64,000 nucleotides of DNA from Amycolatopsis acididurans (GTDB lineage Bacteria > Actinomycetota > Actinomycetes > Mycobacteriales > Pseudonocardiaceae). Positions 51,416 to 60,538 of this stretch are shown here, in pieces; the first letter of the stretch is position 1; each line of letters begins with the position of its first letter. Position numbers and translations under genes: made by a program. The notes below the pieces were generated by a model. The model was not told the DNA's origin. It searched no databases and saw only the letters and a list, made by a program, of their open reading frames with translations. The stretch covers positions 1 to 64,000 of the forward strand of contig NZ_JAAXLS010000004.1 in assembly GCF_012328925.1 (NCBI RefSeq), read 5' to 3'.

Positions 51416-52306
51416 TTACGGCCGGTCGGGGAAATGGGCGGCCAGCGTGGTCGCCAGCTTGCGGAAGAGCCGTACGGACGGGCTCGTGTCGTCGGCGCGG
51501 GTGGCCAGCACGCTGTGCTCCCACGGCGCGTCCACCACGGGCACGCACACCGTTCCCGGCCAGTGGTAGTAGCGCTCGAAGGACTTCAGCGCCGACCCCG
51601 CGCCGCGGCCCGCCGACACGCTGGTGAGCACCTCGTGCGGGGTCACGGCGTGATCCGGGCCGCGCCTGGGCGGCTCCCCGCCGCGTGCCTCGGTGAAGTA
51701 CAGGTAGTCGGTGAACGGCCGCGGCGTGTACGGCGGCACGGTCACGAACGGCAGTTCCAGCACGTCGGCGACCTCGAGCGCGGTGGCCTGGCCCAGCTCC
51801 GAACGCGCCGGCACCACGACGATCCGCTGTTCTCGCGTGAGCACGTCGACGGCGATGCGCTCGTCGGACACGGCGGGCCGCACGAACGCCACGTCCACCC
51901 GGCAGGCCAGCAGCGCGCTGGTGTGCTCGGTGAAGGTCAGTGGTTCGAGCACCAGCCGCGTCTCCGGGCTGGCCTGGCGGAACGCGTTGATGACGGCCGG
52001 GGTCAGCTCCGCCGAGCCGTGGCCCATCACGCCGATCCGCAGGGTGTCGGTGACGGGTTCGTTCGCGACGTCGTCGAGCGCGGTGTTCACCGCGTCGAGC
52101 AGTGCGCGGGCGTGCCGCGCGAACCGTTCCCCGGCGGGGGTCAGCGAGACGGGGTTACGGTTGAACAGCTCCGCGCCGACCTCGCGTTCGAGGCGCTGGA
52201 TGTGCGCGGTCAGCGCCGACGGCGACAGGAACAGCCGGGCGGCCGCGCGGCCGAAGTGTCGTTCCTCGGCCACCGCGAGAAACGACGAAAGCCGACGGAG
52301 GTCCAC
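51416..52306 (-). CDS. LysR-family transcriptional regulator
   Basis: A 296-residue LysR regulator. The winged helix is DLRRLSSFLAVAEERHF with FLSPSALTAHIQRLEREVG, followed by a LysR substrate domain. The GTG at 52306 matches the usual start of the family. It is divergent from an MFS transporter gene 101 bp away. The neighbour genes interrupt the miaB-miaA block conserved in Mycobacterium. Confidence 0.86.
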   Translation of the reverse strand: MDLRRLSSFLAVAEERHFGRAAARLFLSPSALTAHIQRLEREVGAELFNRNPVSLTPAGERFARHARALLDAVNTALDDVANEPVTDTLRIGVMGHGSAELTPAVINAFRQASPETRLVLEPLTFTEHTSALLACRVDVAFVRPAVSDERIAVDVLTREQRIVVVPARSELGQATALEVADVLELPFVTVPPYTPRPFTDYLYFTEARGGEPPRRGPDHAVTPHEVLTSVSAGRGAGSALKSFERYYHWPGTVCVPVVDAPWEHSVLATRADDTSPSVRLFRKLATTLAAHFPDRP

Positions 52307-52407
52307 GGTTGTCGACGGTACGACGCGGGGGCAAGCGCAGGCCAATCTCGTTCGGGAAACGTGAACGGGCGTACCGCCAGGGTCGTGGCGTGGCCTCTAA
52401 TGGCGAC

Positions 52408-53595
52408 ATGCTCGTAGCACAGGGGCAGCAGGTGGAGACGAGGCTCGGCTGGCTGCGCGCGGCGCTGCTGATGGCGGCCGCGGGATGGGGCGCCAACCAG
52501 TTCTCGCCGTTGCTCGGCGCGTACCGGGCGGAGCTCGCCCTGTCGGCGACGACCGTGACCGGGCTGTTCGCGATCTATGTCGCGGGCATGATTCCCGGGC
52601 TGCTGCTGGGCGGGCCGGGCGCGGACGCGTTCGGACGGCGCCCGGCGATGCTCGGGGCGGTCGGGGTGTCGCTGTTGTCGACGGTGGCCCTGATGGGGGA
52701 CCAGACCGTGCTGCTGGGCGTGGGCCGGTTCGGCTCGGGCGTGGCGACCGGTGCCGTGCTCGCCGCGGGCAGTACGTGGGTCAAGGAGCTGTCGCAGCCG
52801 CCCTACGATCCGCACGCGCTGCCGGGTGCGGGCGCGCGGCGGGCGAGCCTGCTGCTGTCGGCAGGATTCGGCGTCGGCGGCCTGGTCGCGGCGGTGCTGG
52901 CGCAGTGGATCAGCCTGGCCGCCGCGTACGTGCCGCATCTCGTGCTGTCCGTGGTGGCGATCGCCTTCGCGTGGGCATTGCCGGAGACGCGGTCGGGGAA
53001 GCCTGCGCGGCGCGGCCCGATCGGTCTGCGGGATCCGCGGTTCCGGCGGCTGGTCGTGCCGGTCGCGTTGTGGGTGTTCGCCGCGCCCAGTACCGGGTTC
53101 GCGGTGTTGCCGAGCCTGGTGGAGCGCGGCCTCGCCGGTTACGAGACCGCGTTCGCCGGGCTGGCCATCGCGGCCGTGCTCGGCGCCGGGTTGCTGATTC
53201 AGCCGGTGGGGCGGCGGCTCGCCGAGCGCGGCGTGCTGGTGGTCGCGGTGACCGGGCTGGGGTCGGTGGCCGCGGGCATGCTCGTCGGCGCGCTGGCGGC
53301 ATGGTCGGGGCAGCCGCTGGTCGCGCTCGTCGCGGACCTGTTGCTCGGCGTCGGATACGGGCTGTGCGTGACGTTCGGGCTGACCGAGATCGGCAAGATC
53401 GCGCCGCCGTCCGGACTGGCCAGGCTCTCGTCGATCTACTGGGCGCTGACCTACGTCGGGTTCTGCGCGCCGTACGTGTTCTCGTTGCTCAGCCACGTGG
53501 CCCTGCCGCCGGTGATTCTCGGTGTGGCGGGCGGGCTGGCCGCTCTTACCGGTGTGTACGTGCTGGTTCGCGGATCGGCTTATCGCTATACCTGA
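52408..53595 (+). CDS. MFS transporter
   Basis: A 395-residue transporter with about twelve hydrophobic segments. The loop GGPGADAFGRRPAML after helix 2 is the MFS motif A variant. The start ATG52408 (MLVAQGQQVE) is used because the longer frame would run into the LysR gene. The LysR regulator is its likely controller. Substrate unknown; drug or metabolite efflux is possible. Confidence 0.83.
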   Translation: MLVAQGQQVETRLGWLRAALLMAAAGWGANQFSPLLGAYRAELALSATTVTGLFAIYVAGMIPGLLLGGPGADAFGRRPAMLGAVGVSLLSTVALMGDQTVLLGVGRFGSGVATGAVLAAGSTWVKELSQPPYDPHALPGAGARRASLLLSAGFGVGGLVAAVLAQWISLAAAYVPHLVLSVVAIAFAWALPETRSGKPARRGPIGLRDPRFRRLVVPVALWVFAAPSTGFAVLPSLVERGLAGYETAFAGLAIAAVLGAGLLIQPVGRRLAERGVLVVAVTGLGSVAAGMLVGALAAWSGQPLVALVADLLLGVGYGLCVTFGLTEIGKIAPPSGLARLSSIYWALTYVGFCAPYVFSLLSHVALPPVILGVAGGLAALTGVYVLVRGSAYRYT

Positions 53596-53633
53596 TGGTG
53601 ATCTGACAGCGACATTGCCGTTATCCGCGGTCT

Positions 53634-54296
53634 TCAGGTGCGGCCGAGAAGGGTGTCGGCGACGTGCTGGAGGTGCCGGCGCATCGCGTCCCCGGCGCCT
53701 TCGGGATCGCGGTCGCGGAGCGCGTCGACGATGTCGGTGTGTTCACGGTGGTAGCAGGCCCGCAGTTCCGGTGTCGAGGTGCGGCGTTTGAGATTGCCCC
53801 ACACCGGAAGTGAGCGGGCGGTGTTCATGAGCTCGAACATGTTCATGAGCAGCCCGTTGTGTGCCGCGGTGGCGATCGCGCGGTGCAGGGTGGCGTCCCA
53901 GCGTTCGAAGCCCTCGAAGTCCCCGGCCGCGCCACCGCCGCCGAGGGCGGCGGTGATGCGGTCCAGGTCGGCCTGTGTCGCGACGCGGGCGGCGAGCGTG
54001 GCGACCTGCGGTTCGAGCAGTTGCCGGACCTGCATGATCTCGGCCGGGCTGGTGTTGGCGGGGGCGCCCTCGACCTGGGAAATGACGGCGTCGGTGAGGA
54101 ACGTTCCGCGACCGACGTGACGCTCCACGAGGCCGTCACGTTCGAGGGCTTCCAGTGCGCGACGGACGGCGCTGCGCGGCGCGGCGAGCCGCTCGACCAG
54201 GTCCCGTTCGGTGGGCAGCTTCGCGCCGGGGCTGAGCGTGCCGTCGCGAGTGCCCGCGGAGACCAGGGCGCGCAGGGATCGCTCGACCGTCGTCAT
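53634..54296 (-). CDS. GntR/FadR-family transcriptional regulator
   Basis: A 220-residue FadR-type regulator: an N-terminal GntR winged helix (LSPGAKLPTERDLVERLAAPRSAVRRALEALERDGLVE) and a helical FCD ligand-binding domain (HREHTDIVDALRDRDPEGAGDAMRRHL with metal-type histidines). ATG54296 is used. It is divergent from the FAH-hydrolase-amidohydrolase operon, with a row of TTGGTC-type elements between them, and is its probable repressor. Confidence 0.88.
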   Translation of the reverse strand: MTTVERSLRALVSAGTRDGTLSPGAKLPTERDLVERLAAPRSAVRRALEALERDGLVERHVGRGTFLTDAVISQVEGAPANTSPAEIMQVRQLLEPQVATLAARVATQADLDRITAALGGGGAAGDFEGFERWDATLHRAIATAAHNGLLMNMFELMNTARSLPVWGNLKRRTSTPELRACYHREHTDIVDALRDRDPEGAGDAMRRHLQHVADTLLGRT

Positions 54297-54321
54297 GCGC
54301 CGATCATACCCCACGCGAGAT

Positions 54322-54438
54322 GACCAATTAAGACCAATAAAGCCAGATCGAACCAGATGTTTCCCTGCTCTCGACACGTGATCCTCGAGAGCGTACGGTC
54401 ATCCTGGTCAGACTTGGTAGAAATTGGTCAGGATTGGT
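54322..54438. promoter_or_regulatory. operator region with repeated TTGGTC elements
   Basis: Between the GntR gene and FAH gene the hexamer-like TTGGT(C) occurs in three pairs, each spaced 10 bp: GACCAATTAAGACCAAT at 54322-54338 (read on the other strand), TGGTCAGACTTGGT at 54405-54418 and TGGTCAGGATTGGT at 54425-54438. TGGTCAGACTT is close to the FadR-subfamily TnGTnnnACnA. The last pair ends 5 bp before the FAH ATG, so binding would block transcription or initiation. Confidence 0.6.
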
Positions 54439-54443
54439 TCGGG

Positions 54444-55328
54444 ATGAAGCTGGTGACCTTCTCCGCGGGAGCGGGGGACCGGATCGGCGTCGCCGACGCC
54501 GGGAGCGGTGTGGTGCGCGACGTGAGTGAGCTGCTTCCGGCCGGGGCAGGTGTGCTCGACGTCGTGGCGGGATGGGACGAGCTGGGGCCCGTGCTGACGC
54601 AACAGAGCGCCGCGCTGCCGGCCGTCCCGTTGACGTCGGTGCGATTGCGGGCCCCGATCCCGGTGCCGCGGCGCAACGTCTTCTGCGTGGGCAAGAACTA
54701 TCGCGAGCACGTGGCGGAGTTCGGGCGCAGCGGCTACGACACGCCGAGTCGATCCGAGGACCTGCCGGACAAGCCGATCGTGTTCTCCAAGGCGACCACA
54801 TCGGTGACCGGCCCGTTCGACGATGTCTTGCCGCATCACGGCGTGACGAGCGAACTGGACTACGAGGGCGAACTCGCGGTGATCATCGGCCGAGGGGGCA
54901 GGGCGATCAGCAGGGAGGACGCGTTCGCGCACGTGTGGGGCTACACGATCGTCAACGACGTGACCGCGCGCGACCTGCAGCGCGACCACAAGCAGTGGCT
55001 GCTGGGCAAGTCGCTGGACACGCACTGCCCGATGGGCCCGTACGCGGTGACCGCCGACGAGATCCCCGACGTGGCCGGGCTGGAGCTGGAAACCACCGTC
55101 AACGGGCAGACCCGGCAACTGGCACCGGTCAAGGACCTGATCTTCGACATCCCGGAGCTGATCGCGACGTTGTCGGCGGGGATCACGCTGCTGCCCGGCG
55201 ACATCATCGCGACCGGCACGCCCGCCGGAGTCGGCATCGGCTTCGAGCCGCCGCAGTTCCTGCGCAGCGGCGACGTCGTCGAGGTCTCGATCACCGGGCT
55301 CGGCCGGCTCCGCAACCGGATCGCCTGA
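54444..55328 (+). CDS. fumarylacetoacetate hydrolase (FAH) family protein
   Basis: A 294-residue FAH-type enzyme. VGKNYREHVAEFG, then LDYEGELAVIIGRGGR (metal glutamate), YTIVNDVTARDLQ and DTHCPMGPY are signatures of 2-keto-acid hydratases, decarboxylases and acylpyruvases in aromatic breakdown. The ATG at 54444 is used because upstream codons fall in the operator. First gene of the operon, so it likely acts on a ring-opened intermediate. Substrate unknown. Confidence 0.87.
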   Translation: MKLVTFSAGAGDRIGVADAGSGVVRDVSELLPAGAGVLDVVAGWDELGPVLTQQSAALPAVPLTSVRLRAPIPVPRRNVFCVGKNYREHVAEFGRSGYDTPSRSEDLPDKPIVFSKATTSVTGPFDDVLPHHGVTSELDYEGELAVIIGRGGRAISREDAFAHVWGYTIVNDVTARDLQRDHKQWLLGKSLDTHCPMGPYAVTADEIPDVAGLELETTVNGQTRQLAPVKDLIFDIPELIATLSAGITLLPGDIIATGTPAGVGIGFEPPQFLRSGDVVEVSITGLGRLRNRIA

Positions 55329-55340
55329 CAGGAAAGGAGA

Positions 55341-56108
55341 ATGCGCGTGAAGATCAACGGCACCGAACTGGGGGTCGAGACCGACGGGGACGGCCCGGCC
55401 GTGCTGATGGTGCACGGGCTCGGTGGCACGTCGAACTTCTACCAGGTGCAGGCCGACGCCCTGGCCGAGCGGTTCCGGGTGATCCGGGTCGATTCCGCGG
55501 GTGCCGGCCGCTCCGGCGTGCGCGACGGGATCAGCATCGAATCCCACGCCGACGACCTCGTCGCCGTGCTCGACGCGCTCGGCGTCACCTCCGCCGCGGT
55601 GGTCGCGCACTCGATGGGCACTCTCGTCGCGCGGACGCTCGCGGCACGCCATCCGGGACGGGTGCGCGCGCTCGCACTGCTGGGTGCGGTCGCCGAACCC
55701 GCCGACGCGGGCAGGCAGGCGCAGCGCGACCGCGCCGCCGTACTGCGCGAGCAGGGCACCGCCGCCGTCGCACCCGGCGTGGTGGCCAACGCCCTGTCCG
55801 CGGCGACCCGCCGTGACAAACCGGAAGTCGCCGCGTTCGTGCGGGAACTGGTGATGCGCCAGGACCCCGAGGGCTACGCCCGCAACTGCGAGGCCCTCGC
55901 CGGCGCCACCGATCCCGGTCCGGTCCCGGCCGATCTGCCGCTGCTTCTGGTCACCGGCACCGACGACAAGGTCGGGCCACCCGCGGTCAGTGAGGCGCTC
56001 GCCGCCGCGCACGGCGACGCGACGGTGACGATCCTGCCCGGCGTCGGCCACTGGACCGCACTCGAAGCCGCCCGCGACACCACCGACCAGCTGTCGAAAT
56101 TCCTGTAA
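55341..56108 (+). CDS. alpha/beta hydrolase, catabolic type
   Basis: A 255-residue alpha/beta hydrolase: HGLGGTSNFYQVQ (oxyanion), AHSMGT nucleophile elbow near residue 92, and the late GVGHWTALE histidine. It resembles 3-oxoadipate enol-lactonases and meta-cleavage hydrolases. It follows FAH by 12 bp (AGGAAAGGAG present) and precedes the amidohydrolase. It could hydrolyse a C-C or ester bond in the same route. Confidence 0.85.
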   Translation: MRVKINGTELGVETDGDGPAVLMVHGLGGTSNFYQVQADALAERFRVIRVDSAGAGRSGVRDGISIESHADDLVAVLDALGVTSAAVVAHSMGTLVARTLAARHPGRVRALALLGAVAEPADAGRQAQRDRAAVLREQGTAAVAPGVVANALSAATRRDKPEVAAFVRELVMRQDPEGYARNCEALAGATDPGPVPADLPLLLVTGTDDKVGPPAVSEALAAAHGDATVTILPGVGHWTALEAARDTTDQLSKFL

Positions 56109-56141
56109 CCACAACGAACCTCAACGACGAGGAGAACCGCC

Positions 56142-57374
56142 ATGTCCGTCCCGGCGAACAAGACCCTGTTCCGCGACGTGTCTGTTCTGGACTCCACCGG
56201 CGCCGACCCGTACCGGGGTGACGTACTGATCGACCACGACCGCATCGTCGCCGTCGGCACCGTCGATGCCGGTGCCGCCGACAACGCCCGCGTGATCGAG
56301 GGCCGTGGCCGCACCCTCATGTCCGGATTGTGCGACGCGCACACGCATTTCACCTGGAACAACAGCGGTGACCTCGACGGCCTTGCCGCCCTGCCGGTGG
56401 AAGAACACCTGCTGTTCGCGATCGAGTCGGCTCGCTCCTACATCGACTCCGGCTACACCATGTGCCTCGGCGCGGCCTCCGCGAAGGACCGCCTCGACGT
56501 CGTCTGCCGCGACGTCATCAACGCCGGTCGTTTTCCCGGGCCGCGCTATCTGGCCAACGGGCCCGAAATCGCGGTCACCGGCGGCGAACTGGTCAAGGGC
56601 ATCACCTGGTTCGCCGACGGGCCGGAGGAAATGCGCAAGACCGTGCGGCGGCTGATCGAAATCGGTGTGGACCAGATCAAGCTGTCCATGACCGGCGAGG
56701 AGATCACCGGCACAAAGCGTGCCGAGGACACCTACATGTCCGACGAGGAGGTCGCCGCCGCCGTCGCCGAGGCGCACCGCCGCGGCAAGCGCGTCTGCGC
56801 CCACGCGCGCAGCGCCGAAAGCGTCAAGATGTGCGTCCGCCACGGCGTCGACATCGTCTACCACGCCAGCTTCACCGACGACGAAGGCATGGACATGCTC
56901 GAAGCCGCCAAGGATCGGGTCTTCGTCGCACCCGGCGTCAACTGGCTGGTCGCGACCCTCTACGAGGCCGCCGACTTCGGTTATCCGCAGGAGGCCGCCG
57001 AAGCCGCGGGCTACAAACGGGAACTGGAGATGGCCACCGCCGCCATGATCGAAATGCACCGGCGCGGTATTCGCGTGCTGCCCGGCGGCGACTACGGTTT
57101 CGCCTGGACCCCGCACGGCACCTACGCCCGCGACCTGCAGCACTTCGTCGAACGCTTCGAGTTCACGCCGATGGAAGCGATCCTCGCCGCGACAGCGCAA
57201 GGCGGCGAGATCATGCTGCGGCCGGACGAGCTCGGCAAGGTCCAGCCCGGCTACCTCGCCGATCTGCTCCTCGTCGACGGCGACCCGCTCGCCGACATAA
57301 CCGTCCTGCAGGACAAGGACAAACTGCACTACATCATGAAGGACGGCCGGTTCCACAAGGAAACCGCCGAGTGA
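56142..57374 (+). CDS. amidohydrolase-superfamily metal-dependent hydrolase
   Basis: A 410-residue amidohydrolase with the first metal motif LCDAHTHF near residue 66, the bridging residue segment QIKLSMTG (carbamylated-lysine type), and VCAHARS and IVYHASF histidines; the C-terminal part reassembles the beta-sandwich (GKVQPGYLADLLLVDGDP). Imidazolonepropionase-like. It follows the hydrolase by 33 bp with GAGGAG before the ATG. It may act on an amide or cyclic amide in the same pathway. Confidence 0.86.
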   Translation: MSVPANKTLFRDVSVLDSTGADPYRGDVLIDHDRIVAVGTVDAGAADNARVIEGRGRTLMSGLCDAHTHFTWNNSGDLDGLAALPVEEHLLFAIESARSYIDSGYTMCLGAASAKDRLDVVCRDVINAGRFPGPRYLANGPEIAVTGGELVKGITWFADGPEEMRKTVRRLIEIGVDQIKLSMTGEEITGTKRAEDTYMSDEEVAAAVAEAHRRGKRVCAHARSAESVKMCVRHGVDIVYHASFTDDEGMDMLEAAKDRVFVAPGVNWLVATLYEAADFGYPQEAAEAAGYKRELEMATAAMIEMHRRGIRVLPGGDYGFAWTPHGTYARDLQHFVERFEFTPMEAILAATAQGGEIMLRPDELGKVQPGYLADLLLVDGDPLADITVLQDKDKLHYIMKDGRFHKETAE

Positions 57375-57418
57375 TGCGCGTTCCGGGACCGGCGCCTCGC
57401 GGCGCCGGTCCCGCCGTC

Positions 57419-58723
57419 TTACCGGTCCGCGACCGCCTGCTCGGCGGCCTGCATCCACTCACGCCACTGGGCGGCCTGCTCCTCGGCCTTCTTCGCCCGC
57501 CGTTCGTCGCCCGCGGCGCGCGCCTTCTCCGCCTGCGACTCGAACTGGGCGACCCGCTCGCGGAACTGGTTCACGCGCGCCTGCGCCTCCGGGTCGGTGC
57601 GGCGCCACCGCCGGTCCTCGACCTCGCGGATCCTGTCCTGCACCGCCCGCAACCGGCCGTCCAGCTCCCGGATCCGCTCGCGCGGCACCTTGCCGACCTC
57701 GTCCCACTGCTCCTGCAGCCTGCGCAGGTGCGCCTTCGCGGCGTCGAGGTTGGCCGACGGGTCGAGCTTCTCGGCCTCGGCGAGCAGCTCCTCCTTCTTC
57801 GTGGCGTTCTGCGCGAACTCCGCGTCCCGCTCGTTGAACACCGCCGAACGCCGCGCGAAGAACTTGTCCTGCGCGGCTCGGAAACGCTGCCACAACGCGT
57901 CGTCGGTCTCCTTCGGAGCGCGGCCCGCGGCCTTCCACTCCGACATGAGTTCCTTGTACCGGCCCGCCGTCGGGCCCCACTCCGTCGAGTCGACCAGCGA
58001 CTCGGCCTCGGCGATCAGCTCTTCCTTGCGGGACTTCGCCGCGGCGCGCTGCTTGTCCAGCTCCGCGAAGTGCGAACCACGCCGGCGGTTGAACGACTCA
58101 CGCGCCTTGGAGAACCGCTTCCACAGCTCGTCGTCGGTCTTGCGGTCGACGCCCTTGATGGTCTTCCACTCGTCGAGAATCGAGCGCAGCCGGTCGCCCG
58201 CCGCCTTCCACTGGGTCGATTCGGCGGCGATCTGCTCGGCCTCCTCGGCCAGCGCCTGCTTGCGCCCGATCGCGGCGGACCGGGCTTCCTCGCGCTCGTG
58301 CTTGGCGTCGGCCAGCGCGCGCTCGGCGTGCGACACGATCTGGTCGAGCCGGGCGCCGAGCGCGGCCAGGTCGCCGACGACGGCCGCGTCGGCGAGGCTG
58401 TCCCGCAGCTGGGTGGCGGTGCTCAGCGCGTGCTTCGGATCGCCGGCGCCCGAGTTGAGCCGGGTCTCCAGCAGCTCGACCTCGGTGCGCAGATCGTCGA
58501 ATCGCCTGGCGTAGTGCAGCAGTCCTTCCTCGGCGGTACCCGCCTGCCAGACCCCTACGGTGCGCTCCCCGTCCGCAGTCCGGACGTAGACGTTGCCCTC
58601 CTCGTCAACCCGGCCCCACTTGGACGGGTGCGGTTCGGCCGGGGGCACCGGCGGCGCGGCCGGTGCGTGCGCATGCGGCATCTTGTGCGGCGCCGGGGTG
58701 CCGGTCTCTGTCTCGTCGGCCAT
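57419..58723 (-). CDS. DUF349 repeat protein (Rv2731 type)
   Basis: A 434-residue, Ala/Glu/Arg-rich, largely coiled-coil protein with several ~70-residue DUF349 repeats, each with a W-x3-G-R-type core (LWKRFSKARESFNRRR; LWQRFRAAQDKFFARR). A Pro/His-rich N-terminus precedes KWGRVDEEGNVYVRT. The start ATG58723 has AAGGAG upstream. Mycobacterium keeps the homologue (Rv2731) between miaB and miaA; here it sits in the same place but follows inserted genes. Function unknown. Confidence 0.85.
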   Translation of the reverse strand: MADETETGTPAPHKMPHAHAPAAPPVPPAEPHPSKWGRVDEEGNVYVRTADGERTVGVWQAGTAEEGLLHYARRFDDLRTEVELLETRLNSGAGDPKHALSTATQLRDSLADAAVVGDLAALGARLDQIVSHAERALADAKHEREEARSAAIGRKQALAEEAEQIAAESTQWKAAGDRLRSILDEWKTIKGVDRKTDDELWKRFSKARESFNRRRGSHFAELDKQRAAAKSRKEELIAEAESLVDSTEWGPTAGRYKELMSEWKAAGRAPKETDDALWQRFRAAQDKFFARRSAVFNERDAEFAQNATKKEELLAEAEKLDPSANLDAAKAHLRRLQEQWDEVGKVPRERIRELDGRLRAVQDRIREVEDRRWRRTDPEAQARVNQFRERVAQFESQAEKARAAGDERRAKKAEEQAAQWREWMQAAEQAVADR

Positions 58724-58949
58724 CGCAGGCTCCTTATGCCTGTCGGCCCGCCGCGGTGGCGGGCGCCCCACCTGTGGGTGGGGCCGGGTGGTGCGGGTGT
58801 CGAACTCGTCGGGGTGTTCCGACCCCCTCGCCGCATTGAAGCAGTTCAGCGCGGCTTGTGGTACTCGGTGCGGCGGTTGGAGCGGGTGATTCTACTGCCC
58901 GGGGCTGTGGGAGCGGTGTGATCACCTGCGCCCGGTAACCTCGACCAGT

Positions 58950-59630
58950 GTGATCACGCATGCCGTCGTGGTGCCACACGCCCCGCTGCTGGTGCCCGAA
59001 ATCTCGCCGGGGCCCGCCCCGGAACTCGCCGCGCTGCGGGAGGCGTGCTCGTCCGCCGTCCGCCGTCTCGGTGATCGGTGGGTCGCTGTGGGTGCCCACT
59101 CCGACAACCTGATCGTGGGACCCGCCGTCGCCGGTTCGTTCCGCGGTTATGGCGTCGACCTGCGGGTTGGCCTTTCGGAGGGTGATCACGACGAGCAGGT
59201 GCTGCCGCTGCCCGCGCTGATCGGGGGCTGGCTGCGCGAGGTGGCCGGTGCGGCGGAGGTGCAGGCGCGGCTGGTCGCCGACGACACCGGACCGGCGGAC
59301 TGCGCGCGGATCGGCGCCGAGCTCGCGGACCGAGAGGGTGTCGGACTGCTCGTGCTCGGCGACGGGTCGAACCGGCACGGACCCAAATCTCCCGGCAGCG
59401 AGGACGAGCGCGCTCCGGGTTTCGACGAGGCGATAGCCAAGGCGCTGGCCAGGGCCGACAGCGAGGCGCTGCTGGCGGTCGACCCGGCGCTGGCCGGCGA
59501 GCTGGGCGCGGGCGGCCGGGTGCCGTGGCAGGTGCTGGCCGGCACCGGTGGCGGCTGGCAGGGCGAGCTGCTCTACTCGGCCGCGCCCTTCGGCGTCGGC
59601 TACCACGTGGCCGTCTGGGAGCGCGGATGA
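58950..59630 (+). CDS. Rv2728c-type class III dioxygenase-like protein
   Basis: A 226-residue protein of the extradiol class III/MEMO superfamily: VVPHAPLLVPEISPGPAPEL at the N-terminus with the AHSDNL histidine near residue 50, a short conserved form encoded just before miaA in actinobacteria. I cannot confirm all metal ligands, so catalysis is uncertain. GTG58950 start. Its stop overlaps the miaA ATG (ATGA), so it is coupled to tRNA modification genes. Confidence 0.82.
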   Translation: MITHAVVVPHAPLLVPEISPGPAPELAALREACSSAVRRLGDRWVAVGAHSDNLIVGPAVAGSFRGYGVDLRVGLSEGDHDEQVLPLPALIGGWLREVAGAAEVQARLVADDTGPADCARIGAELADREGVGLLVLGDGSNRHGPKSPGSEDERAPGFDEAIAKALARADSEALLAVDPALAGELGAGGRVPWQVLAGTGGGWQGELLYSAAPFGVGYHVAVWERG

Positions 59631-60529
59631 GGACCGCCATCGCCGTCGTCGGGCCCACCGCCACCGGCAAGTCCGAGCTGGCCGTGCGGCTGGCGCTCCA
59701 GCTGGGCGGCGAGGTGGTCAACGCCGACGCGATGCAGCTCTACCGCGGGATGGACATCGGCACCGCCAAGGTCACGGCCGAGGAACGGCGTGGTGTTCCG
59801 CATCACCTGCTCGACGTGCTGGAGGTGACCGAGACGGCCTCGGTCGCCGCCTATCAGCGCGACGCGCGTGCGGTCATCGAGCGGCTGCTCGCCGCGGGAA
59901 AGGTGCCGGTGCTCGCGGGTGGTTCCGGGCTCTACGTCCAGGCGGTGCTCGACGATTTGCGCTTCCCCGGCACCGATCCGGCCGTTCGCGCCCGGCTGGA
60001 GGCCGAGGCCACGCAGATCGGGCCGGTCGAGATGCACGCCCGGCTGCGGAGCCTGGACCCGGTGGCGGCCGAGGCGATTCTGCCGTCGAACACGCGCCGG
60101 ATCGTGCGCGCGCTGGAGGTCATCGAGATCACCGGCGAGCCGTTCTCCGCATCGATGCCCAAACCGGGTCCTGCTCGCTATGGAACCGTAATGATCGGCA
60201 TCGACCGCGACGTCGAGGAGCTGGACCGGCGCGTGGACACCCGCGTCGACCGCATGTTCGCGGCCGGTCTGGTGGACGAGGTGCGCGCGCTGATCGGCAG
60301 GGGACTGCGGGAAGGTAAAACGGCGTCGCGGGCGCTGGGCTACCAGCAGGTGCTCGAGGCGCTCGACGCTGATTCGGACTTCGACGCGGCGGCCGCGGCG
60401 ACGAAACAGGCCACGCGCCGATTCGTTCGCAGGCAACGATCCTGGTTCCGCCGGGACGGCCGGATCCACTGGTTCTCGGGAAACGATCACGATGTGGCCG
60501 AGCGGGTGCTGTCCGTGGCGGGCCAGTAG
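59627..60529 (+). CDS. miaA: tRNA dimethylallyltransferase MiaA
   Basis: A 300-residue isopentenyltransferase that makes i6A37 in tRNA. Walker A GPTATGKSELA, ADAMQLYRGMDIGTAK, VLAGGSGLYVQAVL and ALGYQQVLE are family motifs, and FVRRQRSWFRRD is the tRNA-binding end. ATG59627 overlaps the preceding gene. dapF follows after 9 bp. It gives the substrate for MiaB. Confidence 0.95.
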   Translation: MRTAIAVVGPTATGKSELAVRLALQLGGEVVNADAMQLYRGMDIGTAKVTAEERRGVPHHLLDVLEVTETASVAAYQRDARAVIERLLAAGKVPVLAGGSGLYVQAVLDDLRFPGTDPAVRARLEAEATQIGPVEMHARLRSLDPVAAEAILPSNTRRIVRALEVIEITGEPFSASMPKPGPARYGTVMIGIDRDVEELDRRVDTRVDRMFAAGLVDEVRALIGRGLREGKTASRALGYQQVLEALDADSDFDAAAAATKQATRRFVRRQRSWFRRDGRIHWFSGNDHDVAERVLSVAGQ

Positions 60530-60538
60530 GCTGATCGT

